NCBI GenBank assembly: GCA_002943765.1
Contig: PQWQ01000014.1
Location: forward strand, 434,001-498,000
Length of the DNA: 64,000 bases
Source of the DNA: Psoroptes ovis
Lineage: Eukaryota > Arthropoda > Arachnida > Sarcoptiformes > Psoroptidae
Direction of reading: 5' to 3'
Shown here one piece after another: positions 34,189-47,240 of this stretch. The notes below the pieces were generated by a model. The model worked only from the letters and a program-made list of their open reading frames with translations. It searched no databases and was not told the origin of the DNA. The position numbers and the translations under genes are program-made. Each line of letters opens with the position of its first letter. The stretch's first letter is position 1.

Positions 34189-36233
34189 TTTTAATTATGT
34201 CGCGTTAATGCTTTTCGATATGTTTTTTGTTCAAAATTTAAATTCAAATAATGAAATTTCTATTTTGAAAGTATAAAAATATGAAAATCAAAATTAGATC
34301 ACAGGATTATTAAAAATTTGCGCTGATTTATCAATTTAATATTTGATTTATTATCGATTATTTATTGACGAAAAAGAAAATAGGAAAGCATTGATGATCA
34401 TAAAGTGAATCAAGGCTGTAAAAAGAAAAATTTTTTGTCTGTTTCTGATTAAATGATGATGATGATGAAAATGACTATGAGAAAACCAAACAAAAAAATT
34501 GATAAATAAATAAATAAAAACAATACGATCGGTATGGTCATCATGCTCACATGACATATTTCACATTGTCAAAAAATAAAAAGAAAAAAATAAATGCTTG
34601 TCAAATCATAATTCATATATGAAAAATTCAAAGATATGAATTTCAATCAAAGGATGATATTATAATCATTGATTGATTTGATTGATTGATTTTATTTGAC
34701 TTGAATTGATATGAGGATTCACATTGATCATTATTTATGTCATTATTCAATGAATTTAGAGTTGTCTCTGTTCTCGTATTTGTTTAGGAAAATTAAGAAA
34801 CACAAGGTAATCTAAATCTATAATTTATCAAAAAAGCATGATTTGATAAGAAATCATCAGAGAACAACATCATACGATTATATTTAGTTAACAAACACAC
34901 AAACATGTCAATATTTTATGGCAAGACTGCAATTCATTGATGATGATTACATCACAAATGCATAAATACTAACCGTTGTGTTTGATTGAATCATACGCTT
35001 TTATTGTTGGCTCTATTTATTTATCTGAAGCTATCTGATTGATCACAGATTACAATCGAAAAATAAATCAAAGTAAATCAATGATGAAACAGGGAAGAAT
35101 CAAATTGAAAATTGTCAAATATTTCGATGTATGTGCCGAAGTGTGTTTGATTTGAAACTGAATTGAAATGAATTAAAATTTCATTTTTTTCTAATAAGTT
35201 TTTCATTTCTGTACATTTACCACAAACGTTTAATGTTCGTATGTGTGTGTGTGTTTATAGCTGATATTTAACAAAGATTTTGAAATATGTTGTAATTATT
35301 GTCTTTCGTTGTTCACATCAAAAAAAAAAGATGATTATCTTTTTGTTGCTGGGTGTTTTGTCAATACAAAGCTTGTGATTGTTGTTGTTGTTGTTGAAGT
35401 TGGCATTTGGCAGACATGAAGACAATTCAACAATTCAAATCAGCATAAAAACACACACACATCAAATGCGAAAGATATCAATTTTTATAAATTCAAATTC
35501 ATTTATTTTCTTCTGCGGTAAAATAAAAAAATATCTGATTATTTTTTCATTTTTCTTTTTAATTTCTTGATTACATCGTATGATTTTTTTTTCTTACGTT
35601 CATTCATTCATTCATTGTTGTAATTAATGGTGATTATCATTATCATGTCATTATCAAAATCAAATTGAAAAAAAACCAACCAATTAATGATTTAAAATGA
35701 TTGAGAGAGAATGAGAAAAAAAAGACATTAAATATCAAATGAAATTAAATGGAAAAATATAAATATCAAAATGAATTGAAATTGATAGAAAAACATTCAA
35801 TTAAAAAAGAGAAATGGAGAGCCACATGAGGGGAATGTAAATATGTAAATACACATGTATGTGTGTGTGTGTTGTTGTTGTTGTTGTTGACGCTAAAACG
35901 AAAGTATATCAAAGAGTATGGTTAAAATATGAGGAAAAAATATTCAAATACGGCGCAATCTGCCGCCAATGTTAGAAATTTGAAAGCTTGATTTTATTTA
36001 TTTTTAAAATTAAAATTAATTCATTTTTAAAAATTAATGTTGAGATAATTTTGCATTGAAAAATAATGATAATAATCAAATCAATTAAATAATTAATTGA
36101 AAATAAAATTAGAACGAATTTTTCAGACTATTAATATCAAAATTGATTTCGTTCTTGTTGATGATTTCATGATATATTTCAGTCAGTCAGTCAGCTGTTA
36201 TCATCGATTTTTTACACACATTTTTCATTTAAT
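34189..36233. other. 2 kb gene-free interval
   Basis: Upstream of lipin and downstream of the copper chaperone gene. Only AT-rich sequence with CA/GT runs (for example near 35240 and 35860) and GTT runs (35380, 35870). No exon is supported; lipin 5'UTR exons may be here. Confidence 0.5.
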
Positions 36234-36464
36234 TTATTCTAATTTTGTTATTGTACGACCAGTTTTCATCAATGCTTCATAAACTTGTTCATATGTATAC
36301 GGTTGACTTTGTTTCAATACAATCGTAACATCTTTGGTATCAATATTGGAATCGACCGATTCTAAATCATCACCAAATGTTTTTGTTAACGATTTTTTAA
36401 TTGCATTCACACATGCTTGACATGTAATATCGGCTTTAAATTTATATGTGTTAGTCGAAGACAT
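36234..36464 (-). CDS. ATOX1/Atx1-type copper chaperone (HMA domain)
   Basis: 76 residues from the ATG at 36462-36464 (MSSTNTYKFKADITCQACVNAIKKSL). A single heavy-metal-associated domain with the CxxC site as TCQACVNAI; the residue two before the first Cys is Ile where Atox1 has Met-x-Cys. Beta-alpha-beta order and length match cytosolic Cu(I) chaperones that deliver copper to P-type ATPases in the secretory pathway. The Lys in the C-terminal loop typical of Atox1 (KTG) is present as MKTGRTITKLE. Divergent from the deacetylase gene across 316 bp. Confidence 0.9.
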   Translation of the reverse strand: MSSTNTYKFKADITCQACVNAIKKSLTKTFGDDLESVDSNIDTKDVTIVLKQSQPYTYEQVYEALMKTGRTITKLE

Positions 36465-36780
36465 TTTTTGCAAATCGAAATTTTCTAAGTCAATTTCGTA
36501 CGGATAAATAATTTTTCAATGTTTATCAATCGAAATCAAACAATCAAATAAAATCAATCAAAAAACATAACTCAAATTTATGATTAAAAATATTAAATAT
36601 ATCAAAATGACAATCTTACAATCGATAGATGACGCTAATTTTGGCGAAATTTTATCTTGTCATTTTGAAAATCAAAAGCAGATAATCAAGTCTTTTGAAA
36701 AATTTGAATTCGATGTTTGAAAGAAACAAGTTGTTTCTTTGTTTACAAATATGCATGCCTTCGATTGCTTTGAATGAAAA
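36465..36780. promoter_or_regulatory. Probable bidirectional promoter, copper chaperone / AMDHD2
   Basis: 316 bp between divergent start codons. AT-rich on the left, with a TCGATAGATGACGC stretch near 36622. No TATA box recognised. Confidence 0.4.
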
Positions 36781-38084
36781 ATGATCGATAAAAATGCACC
36801 AATTATTCGTTTTAAAAATGGAAAATTAATTAAAAATGGACAAATATTAAACGATGATTTATGGATTCAAGGTGGTATAATTTTAAATCCAGAACCATTA
36901 TTTTATGATCAAAGAAAAAGTGCCGATATAACCATTGATTGTCAACAAGCATTCATTGCACCTGGTTATATTGATTTACAAATTAATGGTATAGTCTCCA
37001 TTGACATGATTCATTGAAAAAATATTAAATTCATTTCATTTTGAAAATAGGTGGTTTTGGTCATGATTTTTCATCGCCTGAAACCGACATCAATGAATCA
37101 TTGAAGACAGTCGCAACTAATCTTGTTCGCTACGGTGTGACATCATTTTGTCCAACTTTAATAACCCAACCAACGGAAAATTATCGCGAATTACTTCCTC
37201 AAATTAAACGAGGTTCGATCGCTGGAGGCGCAAATATTCTTGGCGTACATGTTGAAGGCCCATTCATAAGTCCAGCGAAAAAAGGTGCACATCCTGAACG
37301 TTTCATACAAAATGAGATTAATTCGTTGAAACAAATCGAAGATTATTATCATGATTTGTCAAATGTATCACTGATAACATTAGCGCCTGAATTAGATGCG
37401 AATAATGTCTGTGAACAGTTGGTTAAAAAAGGTATCGTAGTATCATTGGGACATTCAAATGCACGTCTTGAGGATAGTGAACGAGCATATCGTAATGGTG
37501 CATCAATGATAACGCATTTATTCAATGCAATGCCTTTGTTTCATCACCGAGACCCAGGCTTGTTAGGTCTATTAACAATCGATGGTGAACGACAAATGTA
37601 TTATGGTATAATTGCCGATGGAGTTCATACACATTATTCTGCTCTTCGATTAGCATTTTATGCAAATCGACAAGGTATGGTGTTGGTTAGTGATGCTATA
37701 TCAGCGGCTGGATTAGATAGTGGAATACATAAAATTGGTACCGAACTAATTGAAATCAAAGATAATCATGCATATTTAGCTGGAACACAAACTCTGTGCG
37801 GATCAATTGCAACATTAGATAAGTGTGTACGTTATTTAAAGACAAAAATACCTAATTGTTCAGTTGTTGATGCGATTGAATGTGCTACATTACATCCTGC
37901 TCGTGTACTCGGCATCGAACAACGTAAAGGAACATTACGATCAGGTTGTGATGCTGATTTCATCATTTTGAATAATAATCTAGAAATATTAGCTACATTT
38001 GTAGCTGGACAATGTGTATTCATTGATTTTGAAAAAATGAAACAATTTAATATCGATATGAATATTTTTACAAATAAATTTTGA
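36781..38084 (+). CDS. AMDHD2: N-acetylglucosamine-6-phosphate deacetylase
   Basis: Exons 36781-36988 and 37051-38084, 413 residues. Amidohydrolase-superfamily enzyme that removes acetate from GlcNAc-6-P, controlling flow through the hexosamine pathway; in a chitin-making arthropod this bears on UDP-GlcNAc supply. Landmarks: APGYIDLQINGGFGHDFS (start of the barrel; the intron splits the first Gly codon of GGFG), TSFCPTL, LGVHVEGPFIS with the metal-binding Glu, SLGHSNA and THLFNAM with the metal-binding His residues, LVSDAISAAG with the catalytic Asp, and LCGSIATLDKCVRYL near the substrate site. Length is as expected. Confidence 0.96.
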
Positions 38085-38192
38085 ATAATTTTTTTTAATC
38101 AATAATTTTGTATCATACTATGACAAGACAAAATGACCGTTTTGACAGGCAAACAAAATGTATTTATATAAAGTAGATGTGTTTATCTATTG

Positions 38193-40475
38193 TCATTGTT
38201 GTTGCTGCTGTTGTTGTTCATCGATAATTTCTTTGAGTCGTACTTGAATACTTTCGATTAGATCAAAATTTTGTAGTGCCAACAATATCTGTTCATGTTC
38301 TTGTTCGATAGTCATTTCAGGCCATTTAATAGGTTTCTCTGGATCAGCAGAATTTTGTATAAATGCCATTTTTTCTATTTTTTTCGTTTGATTTGATTGT
38401 TGTTGTTGCTGCTGATGTTTTTTCTTTTTATTATTTTGTTTATTATGTTGATTTTTATTTTCTTTATCCAATTTCAATTTCATTTCTTTTAATTTACATA
38501 ATTCCAATTTATAACTAATCCTAGACAATTCTAATGCTTCTTGCAATGGTTTAAGAAAATTTTCTTGTATGACAGTTGGAACAATATCCCAAATACGTGT
38601 TTGATTTTGTTTGTATGGATCACGAATCATAATATAACGTAAAAAGTTCAATAAACCAAAAATTAAATCATTTTTCTCAATCAAATCAGAATTGGCTTCT
38701 AATGGTAAAGCAACATTAATGACTGAACGTATTAAACGATGTAAATTATTTCCTTGATAAATTTGGTGATCGAATACGAAATCTTTGTACATTTGTATGG
38801 CAACACCTTGCACACCGGCATGTTGTTTTGGTTGTGATAGTATTGAATATAATATTTTATAACGGCCAATTTTTTCGAAACAATTTATCAATTGTTTAAA
38901 CAATAATAATGCTGTTGTTCGGCTTTGTTTATCCAATGCAAATACCATTATTGATGTCAATGATTTTTCAATTGGATATTGCCGCAATAAATCTAAAAAA
39001 TTCGCTTCCAAGCTTTCTTCTTTGATCGGTTCTAATAATGCTGCTAATAAACTTAATCCTTTTTCGTAAACAAAAAACAATTGATTTTCAACCAGTATAT
39101 GTAGCAATGGTAAATGTATGCCAAAATTATAGACATGTGTATAAACATGTAACATGAAATTTGATGGAGATAATTCATTACCAGTAGCTATTATATAACT
39201 TAATACAGACATTGCTGATTGAAAATTGCTTTTCGATAAATGAACATCTGAACTGTCATTATTATTCATTTCATTTTTATTGTCAACCGATGTGATTAAA
39301 TCATTACGAGTCAATAATGTATAAAAATTTGAATGTAGTGATGATATTAATCTAACAATTTTCACTGCAATCATACGACTTGTAACGAGATCATCGTTGA
39401 ATAGAATTGATAAATTTGTTCCACGCTGCTGTAAATCAATATCAATGTCAATATCATTTTTACTATGATAAAGATCCATATATTTCAATGGATATCTCAA
39501 CATTAATAATAATGTTTTAAGTAATATTATGCGCTGCATATTTGGGTCTGATGTTTTTGAATGATGATGATGATGTTGATTATGATTCGATAATGTATTC
39601 ACTTGCTGATTATTATTATTGTTATTGTTGGCAGTAGGATTATAAAGATCTACTTCTTTGACAAATGTTTCTAAAAAATCGACATACATTGACAAAACAG
39701 AATTGATATTATTTATGACTGGATCCAGCATTAATTTGAAACGATCATCAGTTTCAGGATTAAATTTTGTTATTGGACTCAAAGAAAGCCTGCTAATATG
39801 TTCATTCAATGAACTCAAAACAGATTTCAATGTTTCATTGCGTTTTTTCGGTAATTTCAATAGAATAACTTCAAATGGTTTTAATAATGCTTTGAAGCAA
39901 TTACTATCTGTTATTTCAATATCCTCAATGTCATCTTCATCATCACCGCCAGCACCTGTAGCGTCATTAGATGAAGACTGTTGATTGGTTGAGTCTTTAC
40001 GCTTTGAAAATCTGGTAATGTTCAGATCGTTTTCAAGCTCTGATAGATAAATGATTAAAAGCTCTTTAGGATTGCAAATTTCACACAAATCTATTAATAT
40101 TTGTCTACATATGCTGAATGTTTTAAAACGAAATTCACTAAGGCCACGTAAACGTTGACATATGATCGGTACTAAATCCCAAACAATGTACGAGCCATTA
40201 TTATGTATTTCAGTTATGACAACACGATTAAACATATCCCATACTTCACGCATACGATGTCGTTCAAGATCATATTGAAATAATTGTAATATTGAATCTT
40301 TTTTATCATCAGAATTATTATTGATGTTGATACTATTATTATTCATTAATGTTGATGATAATGGTGCTGCTGTGGCCATCACTGGCGTAGCTGTGGTAGT
40401 CGTTGTAGCCGCTGCTGCCGTAGATATTGAATTCATGTCATTTGATGATGGCATTGTTGCTAATTGATCGGACAT
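38193..40475 (-). CDS. GLMN: Glomulin (FAP68), cullin-RING ligase regulator
   Basis: Single exon of 760 residues, ATG at 40473-40475. Glomulin binds RBX1 and blocks E2 access to SCF-type ubiquitin ligases; it is an all-helical HEAT-like protein. Family marks: CEICNPKELLIIYLSEL (vertebrate LCNPKELLLGLLEL), VYEKGLSLLAALLEPI, VQGVAIQMYKDF, FGLLNFLRYIMIRDPYKQNQTRIWDIV, ENFLKPLQEALELSRISYKLEL and the C-terminal LLALQNFDLIESIQVRLKEI that carries the RBX1-binding end. It is longer than the roughly 600-residue vertebrate protein because of a Thr/Ala/Asn N-terminal extension, Asp- and Asn/His-rich insertions and a Lys/Gln-rich insertion before the C-terminus, which ends in poly-Gln. Confidence 0.92.
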   Translation of the reverse strand: MSDQLATMPSSNDMNSISTAAAATTTTTATPVMATAAPLSSTLMNNNSININNNSDDKKDSILQLFQYDLERHRMREVWDMFNRVVITEIHNNGSYIVWDLVPIICQRLRGLSEFRFKTFSICRQILIDLCEICNPKELLIIYLSELENDLNITRFSKRKDSTNQQSSSNDATGAGGDDEDDIEDIEITDSNCFKALLKPFEVILLKLPKKRNETLKSVLSSLNEHISRLSLSPITKFNPETDDRFKLMLDPVINNINSVLSMYVDFLETFVKEVDLYNPTANNNNNNNQQVNTLSNHNQHHHHHSKTSDPNMQRIILLKTLLLMLRYPLKYMDLYHSKNDIDIDIDLQQRGTNLSILFNDDLVTSRMIAVKIVRLISSLHSNFYTLLTRNDLITSVDNKNEMNNNDSSDVHLSKSNFQSAMSVLSYIIATGNELSPSNFMLHVYTHVYNFGIHLPLLHILVENQLFFVYEKGLSLLAALLEPIKEESLEANFLDLLRQYPIEKSLTSIMVFALDKQSRTTALLLFKQLINCFEKIGRYKILYSILSQPKQHAGVQGVAIQMYKDFVFDHQIYQGNNLHRLIRSVINVALPLEANSDLIEKNDLIFGLLNFLRYIMIRDPYKQNQTRIWDIVPTVIQENFLKPLQEALELSRISYKLELCKLKEMKLKLDKENKNQHNKQNNKKKKHQQQQQQSNQTKKIEKMAFIQNSADPEKPIKWPEMTIEQEHEQILLALQNFDLIESIQVRLKEIIDEQQQQQQQ

Positions 40476-41619
40476 TTCTTCTCTTTTATATTATTATTAC
40501 AATTATTATCGATTTATTTAAAAAATATTAGCAACAGAAGGTTATTTACTATTTTTGGTGAAATCAAATCATCGAAAAAAATTGAATCGATAAATTCAAG
40601 AACATTTGATTACTTGCCATGCATAAATTTTTGTTTTAGGAAAATTCGAACACTTGGATGATGAATGGGATGAATTTTTGTAGATTTGTATTATTGAAAA
40701 TAATTAATTAAAGTAATTAAAATATTCTAGAAATAATATTAATTCATTAATCAAAATTGCATAAAAAAACATGTTAACATGCGATTTACACAATAGAACC
40801 TTTCGGATATTTCGACTCAATACGGTCACGGTTGCTTCGAAATAGAATTGCAAAAAGCAAAAACAAACGCGCGTTTTTTGAAATTATTTTTTTTCCTAAA
40901 AATCATGATCATCAATGATTTTTGTCCAAAATCAATAGACGAATATAATCAATTGATAAATTTTTTTCTTTAATATCATAATCATGTGTTGGTGTTAATT
41001 GTTGATTTTCGGAGAAAAAGAGAACAATTAAATGTATGAAAAAGTATGTATGTGTGTGTGTGTTTGAATGTGAAAACAATTTAAAACAGAAAACAAAATA
41101 ATAATAATTAGAATAATTAACAGGTAAAAAAATGAAACTTAATAATGATGATGATGAGAAAAACAGGTGAACAAGAATGAATGAACAAAAAAAAGAAAGA
41201 TAGTTTTCAATATAATTGAATAATATCTCAATGATTGACTTGAAGATCTTGAAAATTGCAAATGAAAGTGGTAAATAATAATAGTGATGTCGGTATCAGT
41301 TGAGATTTGAAAATTCCAGTCCAAACAGAAATGAATGAATGATTGTTGATAGAAAGTTTTAAAGTTCCATCATTTTTCAACACATCATTGATGATGAATG
41401 AGAATTCAATTGTTTCAGGTAGGTTACATTATTTTTTTCATTAATTTTTTAATATAAATAAATTAAGCTTTCATTGATTGAATCAATATATCCAAATCAA
41501 TTTAATCGATGATCCAACAATAATTGCGTTCCAAATTGAAATTTAACTCAAATTCCAGAATTTGAATAATGATTTTCTTCTGTTTATATAACTTTATGCA
41601 TAACCTTTTTTTAATATTT
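40476..41619. other. Intergenic between glomulin and CREB
   Basis: 1.1 kb between the start of glomulin and the end of CREB, both on the minus strand. Contains GT repeats near 41050. No exon seen; part is likely CREB 3'UTR and part glomulin promoter. Confidence 0.5.
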
Positions 41620-43123
41620 TCAATCAGACTTTTTACAATACAATTCTTTCAGCGTTTTCAATTCTTCAATCAATGCTTTATTTTGATTTTCCAATACTGC
41701 AACTCTATTCTCAAGGCACTTGATATATTCTTTTTTCTTTCGACGACATTCTTTTGCAGCTTCTCTGTATAATGATGATGATTTTTTAATATGAATCATG
41801 AAAAAAATGATAATGTTGATCTTCATTATCTTTTTCACATACCTATTTTTAAGTAATCTCATTTCACGTTTTTTCAATGCTTCATCCATATTATGTGATG
41901 ATGGTGGTGGTAATTGTGGTGCAGTCATTACAACATTATGTGTTAATGTTGATGATGTATTATTATTTGTTGATGATTGTGAATGTGATGATTGTTGTTG
42001 TTGTTGTTGCGTTGATGATGGTGATTGTGATGGTGGTGGTGGTGGAGGAGGAGGCCTTAATTGATATGTTTGTAGATCTAATTTAATTGTTCATTTAGAA
42101 AATATTTGAAAAATGTTTACTATTATTCAATGAATTGTACATTTAAAAATAACATACCGGGAACAATGAATTGACCATCATGTGCAGCTGTTGCATATTG
42201 CACAATCGTTGAACCGGTTGTATTCGTATTGGTCATAATGGTCGGTATACCTTGAATGGTTGCTGCGGTACCATCATGTGCTGATCCAATTTGAATCGAT
42301 GGCAACATTTTAATATAACTTTGCAACGGTATTGTGGTTGCCGCAGCTGGTGCCGCTATTGCTGGCGTTTGTTGAGGTGTTGATGATACTGATGTTATAT
42401 GTGACTGTTGTTGTTGTTGTCCTGTTATCGGTGAATGTCGATGATCATTATCATTATCATCATTATTATTCGATGATTTTTGCTCATCCATACCGGTAAT
42501 TGTTGTTACCGATGATGATGATGATGAATTTTTCGTTGTAATAATTGATGATGTATCACCAACAGTTGCTGATGATAAATCATTTAAAATTTTTCTATAT
42601 GATGGCCGTCTGGATAATATTTCACGACGTCTTTTTGATTCTTCTTCAAAAATTGGTGCTTGTTCACTTTCTTCTTTAACCATTTGTATGGTTGATTGAT
42701 CACCTGAATCGGTACTCTGTATTACCGATCCTGGTGCTAATTTATTAACCAAAATGACATTTTTAGGAAACTGTTACATAGAAAAAAAAATTATGAGCGA
42801 TTAAAAAATTCATGATTATTCTTATTTACCTGAATAGTTGATATTGAATTTGTTGGCTGTATAACCGATTGATGATTTGGCTGTATTACTGATTGTACCA
42901 TTGCAGCAGCTGCGGCAGCAGCCGATTGATTTGATGGTAATTGAAATTGTACAATTGACATATTGCCGGCATTCGATGTTGCTGCAGATATTGATGAATT
43001 TGTTGTTGCAATAATACTATCATCAACATTAACGACACCAGTAGCAGTTACGCCAGCAGCACTGCCACCAACACCAACAACACTGCCACCACCACCGCTA
43101 TTAGTTGATGAAGCGGATACCAT
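41620..43123 (-). CDS. CrebB: CREB/CREM-type bZIP transcription factor
   Basis: Four coding exons: 42830-43123, 42158-42770, 41843-42077 and 41620-41764; 428 residues. cAMP/Ca2+-responsive activator binding TGACGTCA. Landmarks: Ser/Gly/Ala-rich N-terminus with a Q-rich-type segment (IVQFQLPSNQ), the kinase-inducible domain SKRRREILSRRPSYRKILNDLSS with the PKA-type RRPSY site (Ser at about 155), Q/T-rich activation sequence, DLQTYQLR at the exon junction used in CREB genes, and the basic region and zipper (REMRLLKNREAAKECRRKKKEYIK, then CLENRVAVLENQNKALIEELKTLKELYC). The bZIP is split by an intron inside NR/EAAKE, a position shared with animal CREB genes. Poly-Pro and poly-Gln runs lie before the bZIP. 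No signs of damage. Confidence 0.97.
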
Positions 43124-44767
43124 TTAATTTAATTCAATAAATGAATGCAAGATAAAAATTTTTCCGTTCGGTTTAAAGTATTTCAATCAATTATGACGAA
43201 TAAATAATAATAAAATCCTAAAACAAAACAAATGGAAACAAAATAAAAATATTCATATCAATATCACAAAATATTTTATAATTTCCAATCATCATAATAA
43301 TTATTCAAAAACACTACTTGACCAGTAATTATTAATTATTTAATTATCATAAACATGATAATTAATACAATGAAAACACACACATATTAATACACATGCA
43401 CACACACATACCTGAATAATTATTATACGCAATAATTACAGGTAGTAATCATCATCATAATCATCAACAATAACACAAACAAACAATATCATTATCATCA
43501 TCATCAATATAATGCACGTACAAAAATAAACATTGCAAATATTTGTATGTTTGTTTGTTCGGCTGGTTGTGTTTGTGTTTATGTTTTCAATACATTTATC
43601 AATATGTTTTTGAATGTTTTTCAATTTTAATGAAAGTAAAAGTTAACAATTTCAGTCAAATGTGTGTGTGTGTGTTTATTATACCTGCTTAAACATATGC
43701 AATTGCAATATTAATGAAACAAGATTTTTTCATTTCGTTTTGTTCTAATGGCAATGGGTAATGCTGTTGTTTTTGTTGTTGTTGTTGCTGTTGCTGCTGT
43801 CGTTTAACTGTGATAATTTAATGGTCGATCTCGACTGAGTGTTTAAATGAATGAACATTATTCACTTGTCCTTGTTATTATTGCTGTGGCTGTTTTTTTA
43901 CCTGTTCTCTTTTGAAAATTTTTCTATTCATTTATCTATTTAAAATTTATTTATAAACATTTCACTTTTACTTTTAATTGAAAATAATTAAATGATAAAT
44001 AAATGATAAATGCAAACTTCAGATGAATCAATGATGATGATTAAATCAAATGAAATGAAATTGAATAAAAAATTTCAAAAATGAATAAAAATTCATAAAC
44101 ACATACACGTTCATTCATTCATTTGAAACTGTTGATGAAAAAATTACGATAAAAAATGATAAATTCGATGAATATTTTTTAAAAAAATTTGAATTTAAAA
44201 TTGTTTGTTTTTTCTTTGAAAAGTTTTACCTTAAATTAATTTGAAATTCAAATTTTCTGATTGTTTAAAATGTAAATTTTTCTTAATAAATAACAGTAAA
44301 CTTGGCTTTCTTCATCAGTTATAATAAAATAAATAACGGTTAGGCATGTTTTTCATTGCTTCAATTTTGACATAAACAATCAAAATATTGAAATGAAATT
44401 AATCAATTCAAATTGATCCTCTCTCTCTCAAAATAATTACCATCAATGATTGATATTATTTCTTAGTTTGTCAGTCAATCAATTTATCAATAATCTTTAA
44501 TATCGATTGTAATATGACTATGAATTTGGTCAAAAAATAGTCATTAAAAAAACGAAAAATAAATAAATCAATCCAAGAAAATTTAAATAATTCAATTCAA
44601 AATTGAAATCAGTTTCAAACAATTAACACCAGTTATTTTCAATTTAAAATTTTTTTTCTTAATTATTTTAAATAATGATTGGTAATTGAATGGATGGATG
44701 TTTACATGAATAAATAAATAAATAAGTAATAGAATTAATGAATCAATGAATGAATGAATGGTCGAAT

Positions 44768-44942
44768 CGATGATGATGATGATGATGATGACGACGATGA
44801 TGACTAAACACAACTTAACAAAATATAAAATATCAAAAAATAAACATAAACAACAACACCGAAACACACAGTAAACACATATATATTTATTATAAATTAA
44901 AACATTATAACAAACACATAGCGACGACGACGACGACGACGA
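44768..44942. repeat. GAT/CGA triplet repeats
   Basis: GAT/GAC units at about 44768-44812 and a pure CGA array of about seven units at 44922-44942. The latter stands out as CpG-dense in AT-rich DNA. Confidence 0.75.
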
Positions 44943-45774
44943 AAACAATTGATAATGATGATGATGATATGATGATGACGATTACAATTTGTTTTCGGAT
45001 GCTGTCGTTGTTGTTGTTTGGTTTGTTGCTGATTTCATTATTTTGTCCAATCAAACAGCATACATTGAAATACATATTTCAATATAAATTATTACGTTTC
45101 AATTATTATTAGGTCGCTCGTGTGAATTTTAAAAAGAAGAAATGAAAAGTAATTTGGTTGGAATCAAAATAAAGAAATCATATCAAGCTATATACTAATA
45201 GTAAATTGATAAATTAGTTATCAACACACACACACACACTCAGATATATGTTTATGTCACGGGTTGTCGAGTATATATTGAATAGTTTACCATTCAAATC
45301 AAATCAATTTTTTTAAAAATATATTTCAAATGTTTATATTTGAATTAGCATTCAAATACCAATATAATAATTTTATCATTGAAAATCATCATTATGATTC
45401 GTTCTATATATCGTTTTGATTTGGCTTTTTCTCCTCGCATAAAAGATGCTACTTCTTGGTGCCACAATCATTTGTAATCGTCATTATATTGTGCTTGTGT
45501 TTGTCTATGTTATAATCATATCACACATTCATTGATTCGCTCATTTAACATTTAAAAATAATTATCATAATCATCATCATCATCATGATCATAATTGAAA
45601 TTCTATATAGAAATCTTTATGAATATTGAAAAACCTTCAATATCATCACCATCAGCCACCACCACCACCATCATCATCAACCACCATAACCATTAACAAT
45701 TAAAGATTTTTATATATAAATTTTCAACCAAAATTGTAAATGGCAAATTTCAATTCAATTTCATACATGCGTTT

Positions 45775-45782
45775 TGACGTCA
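45775..45782. promoter_or_regulatory. Consensus CRE (TGACGTCA)
   Basis: Exact palindromic cAMP response element, followed about 30 bp later by the half site TGACG within AAATGACGCTATC. It lies 2652 bp upstream of the CREB start codon on the side of the CREB promoter. That CREB regulates its own gene through it is inference. Confidence 0.4.
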
Positions 45783-47240
45783 TAGCAACGCAATTTTTGC
45801 GAAAAATGACGCTATCATTGCGTATATATGCGTGTGTGTTTGTGTTTAGGATTTTATTTACTTTGAAAATATGTGTTTATCTCATTGACAAAAGTTTAAA
45901 TATTTTTTTTCATTTTCCTCTTAATATTTGATATGAGACAGCCAAAATTAAATAAAACAAATGCGGCTATATTCGATGATTATATAGTTTTGCTTTGCTA
46001 TGCAAAATCAATGAATATTTAAATATCATTAAAGATTTATCATTTGTCACAAACGCACTTAGCAAACACCAGATATTTGAAAATGATAAACACTTTTCAT
46101 ATGCACACGACTTTAGGCGTCTAGGCATTTTTGAAATCCATCGATTCTCTCGCATAGAAAATGCAGTATCGTCGTCTTCTAACTTCAGACTTTCATTGAA
46201 ATTTTCAATGAACTTGTTGATTTTTGTTAATTAATCTTATAGTTTTTTCATTGATTTTTGATGACTTATATCTCACAACTCAAATCAGTAATGGAATCCT
46301 AAACCCAATCAAGCCATAGACCACCAAAACACACGCACAAATATGTCTGGTTTCAAATATGGATGGATATCCTTTTGACGAATATCGATAAAAATTTCAA
46401 ACATTAGCGATTGTGTATTTGCGACTATGTTTGTTGAATTTTTTTTTCCACAATTCCTACGAAAAACAAATAATTTAAAAAAAAATAAATAAATTTCCTT
46501 TGTTGAAATTAGTCGAAAAAATAATAATAATAATTCAAATTCATGAAAATCAATGCTTGAAAAATCAGTGTTTTCCTGTTTTTGAAAATATTAATATGCA
46601 TTTCTACATAAAACAAACAATCAAACAAACATTTGAAAATTCATTGACAAACATAGGCACACACAGAAAACGAAAAATTTTGCAAGGCGCCAAATTGAAA
46701 AATTATAAAAATTCAAAAATTCAGACTTCAATCAATCAGTCAATCACTTGTGTGAATTTAAAATGAAATTTTCCATTACATTTTCAGTGATCCACACACA
46801 TTTTTTCTATGACGCAGAATTTGTGTTTTTGAATTTATCAATTAATTTTCTCGTTTTTTGATGACAAAATAATTTTGGGCGTATTTTTGATTTGTGTTTT
46901 CTCCGAGTCATTTAGCTTCAAATGTTTCTTGAGGATGTTTTTTTGCCAGTCATTTTTCTTCTGATGATAATATCATAGCAAATAGTGTTAGCAAGCAATA
47001 TGTACATGTTTCAATGATAAATTGGTTGGTTTCTTGCTTCACATCATATCGTCATTTTTCGCCTGTATTTCTTCGATAAACCATAATTGCAGAACGAAAG
47101 GAAAAATTGCAACGTGCCATCAATCAGGCGCCAGCGCATTTTTTCTTTGATTTAATATACAATGGTGAAGATGAATTAATTTCAATTCATCTAATTTCAA
47201 TGATATATCGCCATCTGTTTGATTGATTTTTCAATTTAAT

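Larger units (their letters stand above)
43124..47240. other. 4.1 kb upstream of CREB, gene-free
   Basis: Holds CREB upstream DNA and CA, GTT, GAT and CGA repeats, plus a full CRE at 45775. No protein-like frame. Untranslated CREB exons are likely but cannot be placed by eye. Confidence 0.5.

Noticed and set aside
42123..42157. Extension of the CREB exon frame past 42158
   Set aside because: A GTATGT donor lies at the end of VPG and the next exon DLQTYQLR joins in phase, matching known CREB structure.
45111..45135. ATTAGGTCGCTCGTGTG as a further MITE end
   Set aside because: Only the first seven bases fit the MITE terminus, and no second end is found within 150 bp.
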